From positions 1-64,000 of the forward strand of contig JASJFT010000189.1 in NCBI GenBank assembly GCA_030770425.1: a stretch of 64,000 nt of DNA, read 5' to 3'. The position numbers were made by a program, and so were the translations under genes. Shown here piece after piece: positions 11,358-23,380 of the stretch. Each line of letters opens with the position of its first letter. Position 1 is the first letter of the stretch. The notes under the pieces were generated by a model. The model searched no databases and was not told the origin of the DNA. It was given only the letters and a program-made list of their open reading frames with translations. Source of the stretch: Darksidea phi (taxonomy: Eukaryota; Ascomycota; Dothideomycetes; Pleosporales; Lentitheciaceae).

Positions 11358-12698
11358 ATGTCTGGATCCAAGATCTTCTCGCTGGAGGGCAAGGTCCTCA
11401 ACCTTACATCTGCGGAGGATATCGAGCCGTACATCAAGGCGCTAAGGGAGAATGATGATGTGGAGGAGGTGAGATTTTTGGGCAATACGCTTGGGATAGG
11501 CGCTAGTGAGGCGCTGGCGAAGGTGCTGGAGACGAAGAAGAAGTTGCAGGTTTGTGGACCCCTCCATTATCCATTACTGACGTTTACATGGCTGACGCAT
11601 GGTGGCTAGGTTGCTAACTTCGCCGACGTCTTCACCGGACGACTGCTCTCCGAGATTCCGCTAGCCCTCTCGCACCTTCTTACCTCCCTCCTCACCTTGC
11701 CCAAACTCCACACCGTCAACCTTTCTGACAACGCCTTCGGCCTGAACACACAAGCACCCCTTGTCAATTTCCTCTCTCAGCATGTCCCCCTCCGCCACCT
11801 GATCCTCAACAACAATGGTCTGGGCCCCGCTGCCGGCGTCCTCATTGCCGATGCCCTTACCACACTCGCCGAAAAGAAAGAGGCTGCTAGAAAGGAAGGC
11901 AAGGAGGCCCCAGACCTTGAGACCATTATCTGCGGTCGTAATCGGCTCGAGAATGGCAGTATGGCCGCATGGGCGAAAGCATATGCTGCACACAAGGGCG
12001 TAAAAGAAGTCAAAATGGTGCAGAACGGTATCCGGCCAGAAGGCATAACTCACCTCCTCAATAATGGCTTCTCACACTCCTCTAAGATCGAGATCCTCGA
12101 CCTACAGGACAACACTTTTACCGCCATGGGCGCAACGGCGCTCAGCAATGTCGTCGGAGGCTGGACTGGACTGAAAGAACTCGGCGTAGGCGACTGCCTC
12201 CTCAGCGGCCGCGGTTGCATCGCCCTTGCAACCGCTCTCCAGAAAGGCCAAAATACCAAGCTCGAGGTTCTGCGCCTTCAATTCAACGAAATAAACTCAA
12301 AAGGTATCGCCGGCCTTGCTGAAGCACACTCCAAACTCCCCGCCCTCCGTCGCATCGAACTCAATGGAAACAAGTTCGACGAGGAAGATCCTTCCATTGT
12401 TAAACTGCGTGAAGTGCTTGAGGGGCGCAAGGAAGCCGCCGATGGTGTCGGCGAAGACGATGAGGAGTACTGGGGTCTCGACGAGCTTGATGAGCTAGAG
12501 AGTGAGGACGAAGACGAGGAGGATGAGGAGGAAGAGCTCAAGGCGGGCAGCGACAATGAGGAGGGTGTTGATGTTGAAGAGAAGGCTGCGAGGGAGCTGA
12601 TTGCTACGGAGGAGGCGGAGGAGAGCAATGTGCCACAGGAGAAGGATAAGAAGGTTGATGAATTGGCGGATCTTTTGGGTAAGACAGAAATCAAGTAA
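11358..12698 (+). CDS. RNA1: Ran GTPase-activating protein (Rna1/RanGAP)
   Basis: Two exons (11358-11549, 11610-12698) with a 60-nt intron (GTTTGT..TAG, phase 0) encode 426 residues. The N-terminal ~345 residues are leucine-rich repeats of the RanGAP (ribonuclease-inhibitor-like) type, with asparagine-ladder segments such as LRHLILNNNGLG and IEILDLQDN. A highly acidic tail follows (around 350-385, ESEDEDEEDEEEE), as in yeast Rna1. Known role: stimulates GTP hydrolysis by Ran in the cytoplasm, keeping the Ran gradient for nuclear transport. Length matches fungal Rna1 (about 400-430). The start is the ATG at 11358, which begins the conserved N-terminus. Confidence 0.94.
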
Positions 12699-13077
12699 AA
12701 AGCATTACGTATCGCTGTAGGTTGGGACATGCTTGTAGGCCCGCTGGTGCTTACTAGATAGACATGGTGGGACTGTGAATAGGCAACGAAGATACCATAG
12801 ATAGATTGTAAACGTTAAACAACCCTCACTGAACCTTCGACAATGGATCAATCCGTAGGTTGAGATTATTGTCGATGCAAAGGATGCTAACTATGGATAA
12901 AAAAAAAAAAAAAAAAAAAAAAACGGTTATTGGGGCCCCATGTTTTTTTTTAAAACCCGGTAAATGGCACCCAACGCCATCCCCCCCGGCAAATGTTAAG
13001 AGATTGTAACAATAAANNNNNNNNNNGTGGGGTTTTTTTTTTTTTTTTAAATTTTAAAAAAAATAATTTTATATAAA

Positions 13078-13149
<72 letters not shown>

Positions 13150-13364
13150 GAATGGGTCAGCATGAGTATTTTTAATCACAGGTATATCGGAACGAAAGCG
13201 CTACGACACGGTCAAGTGTAAGCAGATGTTACCATTCATCCATGTCTGTGTCTGATCATCGCGGAAGCCTCCAGCCTCAGTCATATACATGCTCGCTAAA
13301 ATCCGTATTCCGAAACCCCATCATCTTATCGTCCCTTGAAGGTGACCAGTCAGCCCAATCTATC
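12699..13364. other. 3' intergenic region with homopolymer debris and gap
   Basis: Positions 12699-12899 look like ordinary 3' flank. From 12900 to 13146 the sequence is runs of A, T, C and G around an assembly gap (13017-13026 N). Nothing biological can be read there. Confidence 0.85.
13017..13026. other. Assembly gap (10 N)
   Basis: Ten N bases, flanked by low-complexity runs on both sides. The true length of the missing sequence is unknown. Confidence 0.99.
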
Positions 13365-14326
13365 CTAGTTGGCCTCAACCGCCGGCTGCTTGTCCGCGAA
13401 GTGCTGAGCTTCAGCGGCAATGCTGCCTTTCTTGACATGGCCGTGAGCACGGTGCTCGCGGCTCTGGACCAAGGCCGCGTCCTCCTTTGTGATATTCTCT
13501 GGCTCTTTCTCCAGCTTGGGACCAATCGTGAGCTCGGCCATCTTGAGGTTGGTCTCTTTGTCTATGGCTGACTGCTCGGCTGGATTGGCGTTGGCATTAG
13601 CGTTGGTGTTGTCGCTGAGTGAGAGAGCACGCTCGCGCTTTGCGGCAACGGACTGGGCCGCAGCAGTCAGCCCACCCTTTTCGGTGTGGCCATGGGCGCG
13701 AGCTTCAAGGGAGTGGAGGTGATCGGCCTCCTCCTTGGTGACGACGCCTTGCTCGACCTTGGGAACGATTCTAGCGAATTCCTCCTGGAGCTCGGCCTCC
13801 AGCTCGGGGTGTGGAGCATTTGTCTGACCGATAGCCTTCTGCATCTCTGTAAGGTTCGTAAGCATCATTCAAGTTATCTTCAGGGGACTTGCACACAATC
13901 GTGGACAAGGAGAAGATTTGGGCATTCAGCGGAACTTACTGCTGACAATCGCCTGCGTAGTCTTTAGGATCTCACTAGTGACTTCGGCAGGGTTGCTATC
14001 TACGGCAACCTTCAGGTCATTGACGACCGTCAGCAACGAAGTTCGCGGACCCTGGCCGAGGGTCGGAGTCTCCTGGTGGATCTCTTGAGCGGCCCAAGCC
14101 ATTGTTTCGACGGCTGAGATAATCTTGGCTGAGCGTTCGTCACTGGCCTCATAGTTCTCACTCAGACGGCGGGCGTCTTCGGTGGTGATGCTGAGAGGGT
14201 CCTTCTGCAGCTTTTCGAGGACCTTTTGCAGTGTTAAGGTGTGTTGCTGCACAGTAGGTAAAGACTTGCAAGAGACGTTGGGGTGAGGTAGCTTACAGTG
14301 TTCTTGATTGCGTCGATGGTGGCCAT
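13365..14326 (-). CDS. SMP-like (seed maturation protein type) repeat protein
   Basis: Three exons (14326-14297, 14246-13940, 13846-13365) encode 272 residues; the first exon is 30 nt, and introns are 50 nt and 93 nt. Residues 139-183 and 220-265 are two clear copies of an SMP-like repeat, each with [IV]TKE[ED]A..., then ARAHGH or HRAHGH, then KGG/KGS and an AAxAQxxAxK helix. A weaker third copy lies at about 18-60 (ITTEDARRLSE). Ala/Asn-rich linker NANANANPAE is at 194-203. The domain is known from late-embryogenesis-abundant proteins of plants and occurs in fungal hydrophilic proteins; a desiccation or spore-stage role is inference. No signal peptide or membrane segment is seen. Confidence 0.8.
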
Positions 14327-16165
14327 GTTGGATCTTGGATCGCGAGTGGAGTGAGTATTGAACAGCGTCTGGGGGTGTGTGCGATTGAGGTTGAGATTGC
14401 GGTGGTCAAATGTTTACATGCTAGTGTATTTAATAGTTGATGACGTCGTTCAGCAGTGAAGGCAAGCCCGCTTGAGCGAACAGCAATGGCGTGATCCCGC
14501 TGTGAGGAAGCAGCTTTCCCGCACGTCTCTGCTCAGGAAAGAGCATTGCCAATCTTTCGGCTTCTGGGCACACCAACAATGTGCTGTAGAGTGAAAAACA
14601 GTTGGCTCGCTACATTTCATTGTGGACTTCTCGACCAGATTCGGATGAGGTACTAAGGGGAAATACAACCATTGCAGGTCACAATTCTATTGCTTGAGGA
14701 TGGCCAGGATGAGTTTTGAGGAAGCACTCAATGCAGAACACTGGAGTCCTGACGGTGAGGTTTGATGAAGACAACAATATTGGGTTGTGTTAAGCTTTGA
14801 GGTTGGATCAATGGAAGACTTAAAGTGCATTTTCGATACATCCATTTGGTATGCATCCCTTTCTAAGAAAACTGGCATTCCTTCTCTGTAACGATCATCA
14901 CGTGCAAGGGTAACGTGACTAGAGAATGCATCAAGGCTAGGCGCGGCACCGTGGCGGTATTAGTGCACAGGGACAGCATTGCGAAATGCATGTATAGTAG
15001 TAGGAAGAAGATCAAGTCAGACAGTACGCATCCCGTACTCATGCTCTACATACCGCCGAGGCAGCTAACGCACAACCCAAATGCGAGACGGTCTCACAGA
15101 TGGCGGAAGGTTCAGCGAGGGTTTTTCACATCGTCCGATCTACCGAAATGCCAGTGCCATGTCGACTCGTAATCGGCCTGCAAGACGCCGTCGGATTACC
15201 GCAAGACGGAAGGCATTCGCCTAGCCCTCGTTGTAGGGTATGCTCGCTCTTTTCTTCACGCCCGCACTATGGACCTCGGCCGATCGACCAGCGGAGAGAA
15301 ATATGGAGACTGCAGAGTTCATCGTGGAGTACTGGAGACGGTGTCGTCACATCGATCGTGACCCCCACACGATCCCAACGCCGAGAAACTCAGGGGTCAT
15401 GATGCTGGGAAGATCGACGGCTTACGGAAGCCACAGACGGTTTGAAACATGTGCTTGCGACAAGGGACTTGACTGACGTCGCGAGGAGACGATAAGAGTC
15501 TGAAACGACAAAGAGTGCGCCTCCTTTCCGAGAGATGAGCTGCAAGGAGGTTGGCGAGGGCGGCGCATCGTCGGCTTGCCGTGGCTTGTCGTGGCTTGCC
15601 AACGTCGTTGGGACCTGCAGCAGTGACGTCGCACGGAACAATAAATCGCGGATGGCACGCTAGCTGGCCCGACACCGAGCCAAACAATCGTCATCTCGCG
15701 CGGCGGCTAACTGCTCCTGGAGGGGACCGTTTCTATCGGAGCGTCCCAACAATGGCGATCTAATTGTGACCTGTCCGTTGCAGCGACCCAGTTTTTGTAG
15801 CCACTCAATGGCATCAAAGCCGCCCAGATGGCCGGCCAAACGATAATTGGTGATCATGCCCTTATCCCAACCCGTTGTGGGCCATGCGCAGCTCCTGCTA
15901 TTTAGCAAGCCTGCAGCGCCAACCCGGCACTTATCTTGCATCTCCTTATTGACACGCCGACTCACCTCACCGTCGCATTTTCCTTGCCATTTCTTCGACC
16001 GACTCACCTGGTTCGGTCCTTATTGTCACTCGCTGAACCATTTTCACTTCTCGCTGCTAGTTACGGCCGCGACGTCATAGCTCGTCGTCGGTGCCAGAGC
16101 CTCGCCGAGCAAATATCACCGCAATATTCTCCTAGACACCAGATTCTGCTGGACACGACCCGACC
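14327..16165. other. 1.8-kb intergenic region, divergent
   Basis: Lies between the divergent SMP-repeat and MscS-channel genes, so it should contain both promoters. The part just before 16166 is CT-rich in places, as in many fungal leaders. Open frames here overlap each other on both strands and show no family resemblance. Confidence 0.5.
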
Positions 16166-19126
16166 ATGACTACTCCGAATACCGAACGGCCCGAGCCGAC
16201 GTACGACATGCACACCAACACCCACGTACCATACAGCAACATGCACCAGCGGTCGTCGGACGATGATGGCACTTTCGTTGAGGAGGATCTGAGCCGACAT
16301 AGTTCACACAATGGAGCTGGATTTGGAGGGCCTAGGGCTCGTTCTGCGAGCCACCTGACTGTCGAAACTGCACACATGGAACCGGCGCGTTCGCTGGCAT
16401 CTCCCTCACAGACGCGTGAGCAAGCTAGTCGCTTGGATGACGATCTGGCTATGCTCCAGGTAGAACGTCAGATTTCAAACCAGGATGACATCAACCGTGA
16501 ACATTCGAGGTCGATTAGACGACAGAGATCACGTAGGCCGGACCCCGTCGACGACTTCGACGAGGCAACAAATCCTCTGCATGAGAAGACGGCACTCTAC
16601 AAACCGCCCGAGAATCCGTCCACAGGCTTCTCCAAGTTCTTCAAGAGGGTCCACAACTCCAGCTTCCTCGTCCGGTATTTCACCTACATCACTCCGCTGG
16701 TTTTGATTATCCTCATCCCACTGCTCTTGGGCGCATTGCTGTTCGAGGACGCCGACGTTGGCGGCGTGAGGCTGGTCTGGTTCTGCATCTGGCTCCAAAT
16801 AGTCTGGTTGACTCTCTGGGCTGGCAGGCTCCTCGCAAAGTGTCTGCCGTGGCCCATCGGGCTCGTCTCCAGTCTTTTCACGAACAATAGTAAAAAGTGG
16901 AGGGATATGGGCAAGCAGCTTGAGCTTCCAGCCACTCTGTTCTTTTGGTGGCTCGCCATCGAGATCTCGTTTCTTCCCACTATGAAGAATCACTCCATCG
17001 ATGGCGACAAAACAACAAAGCACTGGCAGTCGGTCATGAACAAGGTGTTAATTTCCATTTTTGTCGGGATGACCTTGAACTTCATCGAGAAGATCATCAT
17101 TCAGCTCATTGCCATCAGCTTCCATCTTCGGACGTACGCCGACCGTATCGAATTGAACAAGTTTCAGATTGGCAGCTTAACCAAGCTGTACACATTTTCG
17201 AAGCAGAAGATAACCATGGATGATTCCGAATTTGAACCGAAGAGCGGTCCCGCGTCTGGCGCTCGCACTCCTGGCCAAATCATCAAGGAAGCCCAGAAGA
17301 ACACCAAGGAAGCCTTCAACAAATTTGGGGACGTTGCCGGGAAAGTTGCAGGTGATTTCACCGGCCGTCAAGTCACAAAAAGCAACCATCCCCACCAGGT
17401 TGTCCTGACGCTTCTTAGTAGCACTGGCGGCAGCCAGGTGCTCGCCCGTCGACTATACCGAACGTTTGCTCGCGAAGAAACGGAGACTGTTCACTCAGAG
17501 GACCTTAAGAATGCCTTTGACAACGAGGACGAGGCGGATGCAGCATTCTCCATGTTCGATAAAGATATGAACGGTGACATTTCAATGGAGGAGTTGGAGG
17601 CCGTTTGCGTGGAAATCGGGCGCGAGCGGAAATCCATCACTGCATCCTTGAAGGATCTGGATTCCGTCGTCAGCAAGCTCGACGATGTCTTCGTGTTCAT
17701 TGTCATCGTCATAACCTTCCTTGTCTTCATCACGTTGATCTCGACCTCTGCTGCCGGTGTTTTGACCTCTGCTGGTTCTGCCGTCCTCGCCCTATCTTGG
17801 CTGTTCTCCGCCACCGCGCAAGAATTCTTGCAGTCCCTCGTCTTCGTCTTTGTGAAACACCCATTCGACGTTGGCGACCGTGTCACTATCTATGGTAACA
17901 CTGGCGCGCTGGGACGCGGTGACGACTACTTTGTGAAAGAGATCGCTTTGCTATACACGGAGTTCAAGAAGATGGAAGGCCATGTTGTCCAGGCTCCAAA
18001 CAGCTATTTGAACACGCTATTCATCCTCAACCAGCGACGTTCTGGCGCTCTTGCGGAAGCTGTTCCTGTCGTTATCAAATTCGGAACGACGCTTGACCAG
18101 ATCGACCAACTTCGCCAACGTCTGCTCGAGTTTGTGAGGGCGGAGAAGCGAGAGTATCAGTCAAACATTCTCACCGAGTTGAGGGAAGTCTCTGAAGTTC
18201 ACTCACTTACATTGAATGTTGTCTTTTTTTACAAGTCGAATTGGCAAAACGAGCTGCTCCGTCTCCAGCGCCGAAACAAGTTTATTTGTGCTCTTATGAT
18301 TGCAATGCAGGAGAGTGGCATCGAAGGACCGCGTATGCGTTTCCCAGGCCAGAAAGAGTCATTTCCTGTCTATCTACAAAATCTTCCTCATCAGCAAACG
18401 CCTGGCGTGGGGCACAATGGCACACCTGACAATCCGAAAGGTATACTTGATCAGCAATCTCAGGAGGAACCTTTCGTGGGCCCGGCGCCGAACACAGATG
18501 GCGCGGCTGATGGTAGCATTCCTCCACATCGACATGCCTCAATTCTTCGCAACGGTACCGGTGCTGGCCGTGCTCGTGGCGAATCGATGGCCGCTATGGG
18601 TCGCCGCGTTGACTTTTCATTGGGTATGAGAGACATCAACCATAGCGATATGCCAGGCGATGTTTTTGAAGAGAGGGAAACCCAGGCCCTCAACAAGGCT
18701 ACTATGAACCGGATCGCATCTCCGTCCCGATATTCACAAGACCATGTCCGAGGTTCTCAAGACAACGGTCATTCGACCTCGGTATCCGACCGACCTCACC
18801 AGTTCGGCCACCTCCAGCGCGTCAACACCGATAGCTCCCAAGCACGTCAGCGCAGTAATCATAGAAATCGATTCTTCGGCCGCTCGCGCAACCAGGACGA
18901 AGAGTCTGCCATGGAAGATATACCCGAGGCTGGCTACGACTCGTCCGAGACAAGAGGCGGCAAGCTGGACCCTCGCTCTGGGCTCCTCAGTCCCCAGGCG
19001 ATGAGAAGAAGCGTCGAGGATTCGCATCCTCCGCAGTCTTCTGGTGCTCTTCCGGATTTGGATCATGTATTCAACCGACCGTCACGTGCTCAGTCTGACA
19101 GGCTTGAGATGAGGCGTTTGCTTTAG
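16166..19126 (+). CDS. Mechanosensitive MscS-family channel with EF-hand
   Basis: One uninterrupted frame of 986 residues. A long polar N-terminus precedes four hydrophobic segments (about 173-193, 198-218, 255-272, 292-312). An EF-hand loop follows, [12 protein letters not shown] (about 465-476), with all calcium ligand positions filled. Two more membrane segments (about 508-527 and 532-551) lead into the MscS pore and beta domain, starting with the motif around [20 protein letters not shown]. The last ~250 residues are polar and probably disordered. This is the layout of the fission-yeast Msy1/Msy2 type, known from ER membranes and needed for calcium and volume control under hypo-osmotic shock. 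The start is the first ATG; no intron is needed. Confidence 0.92.
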   Translation: MTTPNTERPEPTYDMHTNTHVPYSNMHQRSSDDDGTFVEEDLSRHSSHNGAGFGGPRARSASHLTVETAHMEPARSLASPSQTREQASRLDDDLAMLQVERQISNQDDINREHSRSIRRQRSRRPDPVDDFDEATNPLHEKTALYKPPENPSTGFSKFFKRVHNSSFLVRYFTYITPLVLIILIPLLLGALLFEDADVGGVRLVWFCIWLQIVWLTLWAGRLLAKCLPWPIGLVSSLFTNNSKKWRDMGKQLELPATLFFWWLAIEISFLPTMKNHSIDGDKTTKHWQSVMNKVLISIFVGMTLNFIEKIIIQLIAISFHLRTYADRIELNKFQIGSLTKLYTFSKQKITMDDSEFEPKSGPASGARTPGQIIKEAQKNTKEAFNKFGDVAGKVAGDFTGRQVTKSNHPHQVVLTLLSSTGGSQVLARRLYRTFAREETETVHSEDLKNAFDNEDEADAAFSMFDKDMNGDISMEELEAVCVEIGRERKSITASLKDLDSVVSKLDDVFVFIVIVITFLVFITLISTSAAGVLTSAGSAVLALSWLFSATAQEFLQSLVFVFVKHPFDVGDRVTIYGNTGALGRGDDYFVKEIALLYTEFKKMEGHVVQAPNSYLNTLFILNQRRSGALAEAVPVVIKFGTTLDQIDQLRQRLLEFVRAEKREYQSNILTELREVSEVHSLTLNVVFFYKSNWQNELLRLQRRNKFICALMIAMQESGIEGPRMRFPGQKESFPVYLQNLPHQQTPGVGHNGTPDNPKGILDQQSQEEPFVGPAPNTDGAADGSIPPHRHASILRNGTGAGRARGESMAAMGRRVDFSLGMRDINHSDMPGDVFEERETQALNKATMNRIASPSRYSQDHVRGSQDNGHSTSVSDRPHQFGHLQRVNTDSSQARQRSNHRNRFFGRSRNQDEESAMEDIPEAGYDSSETRGGKLDPRSGLLSPQAMRRSVEDSHPPQSSGALPDLDHVFNRPSRAQSDRLEMRRLL

Positions 19127-19727
19127 TCGCAAGTCAGATAACGGACATGAAAGTTTTAGATTTGTACATTTCCGTTTCTTGCCAAAAAGCATGCGGAGGT
19201 GGAGTAAAGAGCATGGCAGCTGTATTTGTTTGGCGTTTAGGCCCAAAAAGCAATGTGCTAAGAATTTCATTTTTGAGCATTCATCCTTTGCATAGCATAG
19301 CATAATTGTAGGCTTGTGCAGCTGAGCGGTTATCCAGATTAGACAAAATACCATATATTCCCATCAATCAATGAGAGATTACAGAAACGAGCAGTTGTGA
19401 AGCTTCTATCGTGATCTTACATCTGACCGTTTCGCCAACAGAGGTATATACGTCCAGCGTTCCTGTGAATAATCCATGATCTATGCGCAACGCCTGGATG
19501 AAAAGCACCAATCACGTGGATCGCGCCCCTGCCGCGCACGGGGATGGTGCAAGCACCACTCGGCAAAGCGCACGCTAAACCAAATAAACAAGACTTGCCC
19601 CGCTAAAGCACAGCACAGCTACACCGCTTCGTTGCATCCACAGCACGACAACAGCATTGCCTACCCAGGGACACCTGCCTTCTTTCTTCCACTATTCTGT
19701 TTGATACAGAGTTGAGAGTCGTTCATC
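19127..19727. other. Intergenic between MscS channel and alpha-tubulin
   Basis: Carries the 3' flank of the channel gene and the promoter of the tubulin gene. No further feature recognised. Confidence 0.5.
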
Positions 19728-21561
19728 ATGCGTGGAGAGGTATGTGTTTATTTTACTTGTCGGGTGTTGAATGGGGTGGGAAGGGAGGGGTCCGTTAGGG
19801 AGGCACATGAATCAAGACAGCACGGCAGGCTCCCACGTCCGATCGAACGCACCGCGATAGGGAGTACACACTCTGGGGATTGAGGCATGTGCAGGCGATT
19901 TAGAGGACGTGGAAGGTGATGGGTGATGGGAACTCGTCGTACCCTGCTGCCTTGTAGGGAAGATGAGGGCATTAGGAGATGGGGCTTCTGGTAATAACCT
20001 GTACATGCTAACTTTGGGTTGCAGATCTGCCATCTTCATATTGGCCAGGCTGGTGTACAGCTTGGTAACAGCGCCTGGGAGCTGTACCTGCTGGAACACG
20101 GTCTGAAGGCCGACGGGCGCCCTGATCCCGATGCAACGGACCTTGCTGAGGGTGGATCGAACGAGACATTCTTCACGGAGACCGGCAGCGGAAAGTATGT
20201 GCCGCGCTCCATCTTTGTTGATCTGGACCCGTCTGTAAGTATCGCGCTGCCAAACAAGTGGTCAGAACTAATCCGCCACAGCCCATCGACGAAATCCGCA
20301 CCGGCCAGTACCGTCAACTCTTCCACCCCGAGCTCTTGGTTAGCGGCAAGGAGGATGCTGCCAACAACTACGCTCGTGGTCACTACACTATTGGCAAGGA
20401 GCTGGTCGACAGCGTCGTCGAGAAGATCCGCCGTGTTGCTGGTACGGGCTCTATACCTCGAAGTGGGATTGCTAGCTAACGGAGACAGATAACTGCTCGT
20501 CGCTCCAAGGCTTCCTCATCTTCCATTCGTTCGGTGGCGGAACCGGTTCTGGGTTCGGTGCTCTGCTGCTTGAACGCCTCTCCACCGACTACGGCAAGAA
20601 GTGCAAGCTCGAATTTGCCGTTTACCCGGCCCCTCGCGTCTCGACATCGGTTGTAGAACCCTACAATGCTGTACTCTCGACCCACAGTACCATCGAAAAC
20701 TCCGACTGCACTTTCCTCGTCGACAACGAAGCTGTGTACGATATTTGTCGCCGCAACTTGGATATTCCGCGACCGGACTATGAGCACCTCAACCGTCTCA
20801 TTGCCCAGGTGGTCAGCTCCATCACCTCCAGCCTTCGATTCGATGGCGCTCTCAATGTCGACTTGAATGAGTTCCAGACCAATCTGGTCCCATACCCCCG
20901 CATCCACTACCCGCTCATCAGCTACGCGCCCGTTGTTTCGGCCAAGAAGAGCTCGCATGAGAGCTTCAAAGTTTCCGAACTTACCTTCCAATGTACGTCA
21001 CGATCATGGTTCACGAGGTGATCTGAGCATTACTAATGCGAATAGGCTTTGAACCAAACAACCAGATGGTGGTTTGTGATCCCCGCAACGGAAAGTATAT
21101 GGCCGTCGCTCTTCTGTACCGTGGTGATATTGTTCCCCGCGACTGCACGGCTGCTGCTGCGGCCCTCAAAGCAAAGTCTTCCTTCAACCTGGTCGAATGG
21201 TGCCCCACCGGCTTCAAGCTCGGCATCAACTACACCAAGTAGGTTTCCTTATGATGATCCTAGGACGTTACTAACAAATTAAAGGCCCATCGGTCCTCCT
21301 GGTAGCGAGCTTGCCTCGGTCGACCGCAGTGTTTCTATGCTTAGCAACACGACCGCCATCGCCGAAGCCTGGTCCCGTCTCGACCACAAGTTCGATCTTA
21401 TGTACTCTAAGCGTGCTTTCGTTCACTGGTACGTTGGTGAGGGTATGGAGGAAGGAGAGTTCTCTGAGGCGCGTGAGGACTTGGCTGCGTTGGAGAAGGA
21501 TTACGAAGAGGTTGCTAGCGATTCTCTGGAAGACGAAGTCGAGGAGGAGGGCGAATACTAA
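19728..21561 (+). CDS. Alpha-tubulin
   Basis: Six exons: 19728-19739, 20025-20234, 20282-20441, 20489-20992, 21046-21238, 21285-21561, giving 451 residues. The first exon is only 12 nt (MRGE) and is followed by a 285-nt intron, the longest in the window; the others are 46-53 nt. The nucleotide-binding tubulin signature GGGTGSG is at 143-149, and the N-terminus [14 protein letters not shown] is of alpha type. The acidic tail ends in EEEGEY, so a terminal tyrosine is present. MRGE instead of MREV/MREI is the form of a fungal alpha-tubulin paralogue (like A. nidulans tubB or its equivalents); which isotype this is cannot be settled without the paralogue. Role: alpha/beta dimer of microtubules. 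Confidence 0.95.
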
Positions 21562-21911
21562 GCACATACCCTCAATGGAACACAATCTGGCTCCCAGTTG
21601 GCTTTGGGGATATCAATATGACAAAATGCTCCTAGGAAGTTATCATAGGCTTATGTAGGCTCAAGATGTCAAATCGACATCAAGCATGCGAAAGCTTCTA
21701 AGACTTTCACGCGAGATATTATGCTCAATACTCTTGGATGTATTTGAATGGCGGTGGTTTCGTATATAATTGTTGAATTGGTAGGTTTTTAGCTCGAATG
21801 ATGTAACACATCACCCCAGTCGAAAGCACAGGCCAAAGCATTTCTAGCGTTCCCCGCAACTCAACCCAACATTGCTCTTTCGCACACCCTACATTCAGCA
21901 AGTTGCGGAAC
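21562..21911. other. Short intergenic region
   Basis: 350 bp between two plus-strand genes. Nothing recognised beyond the expected terminator and promoter. Confidence 0.5.
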
Positions 21912-23380
21912 ATGTTCAGTTTACCGTCATTCAAGCTACCCTCTTTTTTTAGATCCGAGAGCGGAAGTTACCCCTCGATTGACCTTCCTTCGGTCGAGGT
22001 TCACGATATCGAGACGGCAGCGGAGAAGCGTCCGCGGACACTGAAGCACCTCCTCAAGGCGAACCACGCAAACCATTCCATAATATATCACGATCTTCGC
22101 TTTCACAACCATGCACCACACGTAGGCGCAATCGAAGCTCTGTTGGCTACCGCTGCTAAGCTTGCGAAATAGATTCTGGGCTCAGCTTACATTTTGGGAG
22201 GAACACCTGAACATTTGAATGAGATATATGAGAAGGAGTCGGAGGAGCTGGAACCGTGGCATGACTCTCCAGGAGAGATATCACGGGACGATTGGAGAGA
22301 TTTCTTGGGGAAGCGGGAGTGCGTTGCTTGCTTGCCAATGCGCTTTGGAGTGCGCTAAACAGATGCAGGTACCAGCGAGCTTTCGTGGACTTTTTCGAGG
22401 ACCAGCTAGTGTCCAAGCGGTACGACTGGAAGCTTTTGCTAGACGAATTCTTGTTCGCAGGCAAAGAACCCTTGATCAACGGGCTAGTGGCAGGACGTGA
22501 GTACAACTCTATTATTCATTTCGTGTGGCTAACGACCGTCAAGTCGGCCATCCGCTCATCCATCTTGGCTATGCCTACGAACTACACTCGAGAACCATTG
22601 CAATCGAGGCCCTATCGCATGGCGCATGCTTCTATAGCTCTCTTCACAAATATATCGATGACCCGTCCTACACGAAGCCCAGCCCCATTCGATCGACATC
22701 GCTGCTCGATATACTACACAAGGTCAAAGATGACAATAGATTCGATGGATTGTACGACCATCGAAGCGGAGACATTTCGAAGGTGCTCGTTGAACGCGAG
22801 GACGCATTCCTGGAATACTGGAATGCATGGGAGCTTCCGGATCCGAAGACGCAGTTCGAGGAGTCGCAACGGACAGCCGTAGCTATTCTCATGGGCACCG
22901 CGCCACCAGCCAAGTCGGAGTTCGATTTCTTCCTCGTACACCTTTTGACCTCTTCACACGCGGTTCGGATCCTCCTCCCACTCATTCCCGCCAAGTTCCA
23001 CTTGAGTCTTGTGCGGCAATGGTGGCTTTTCACACTCGCTGTGTACATCGCGCAAGTTCGACCAGAGATCAATCTGAATGAGATCAATGAGTACGACCTC
23101 AAAGGCAAGAATTGGAAGTTTGTCCTAGATAAGGCGCTGCATTCACCGCATTCGCTCGACGCGCATTTTGTGAAGGGTATGTAGCGCCGTCCTTTGTTGG
23201 TGTGCTTGTGTACTAACAATAGTAGCGCTGCGGTCGATGAAGGTGGCGTCAGAAACGTGGGGCGACGCGGAGCGATTCTATCTGAAAGCAGCCGTCAAGT
23301 TTGCAGAAGAATTTGGAGGTTGGGGAGGGTTCGGAGCGATGGGTGGTGACACGGCGCCCTGCTACCCAGAGTATCAGTAG
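21912..23380 (+). CDS. Questin oxidase-like protein (AflY/HypA type)
   Basis: Five exons: 21912-22121, 22173-22318, 22369-22496, 22544-23176, 23223-23380, giving 424 residues. The first intron (22122-22172) ends in a TAG that would otherwise be an in-frame stop, so the gene looks broken if unspliced. The last intron has a NAGNAG acceptor (exon 5 from 23223 or 23226). Family marks are HNHAPH near the end of exon 1, ILGGTPEHL, FLGKREYQRAFVDFF, HPLIHLGYAYE, and SSHAVRILLPLIP. The family includes A. nidulans-type questin oxidases, which open an anthraquinone ring by Baeyer-Villiger-like chemistry, and AflY of the aflatoxin pathway. There is no polyketide synthase nearby, so the substrate here is unknown. 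Confidence 0.85.

Noticed and set aside
22170..22172. In-frame TAG in the questin-oxidase-like gene that suggests a pseudogene
   Set aside because: It is the acceptor end of a 51-nt intron; removing it joins HNHAPH to ILGSAYILGGTPEHL, which fits the family.
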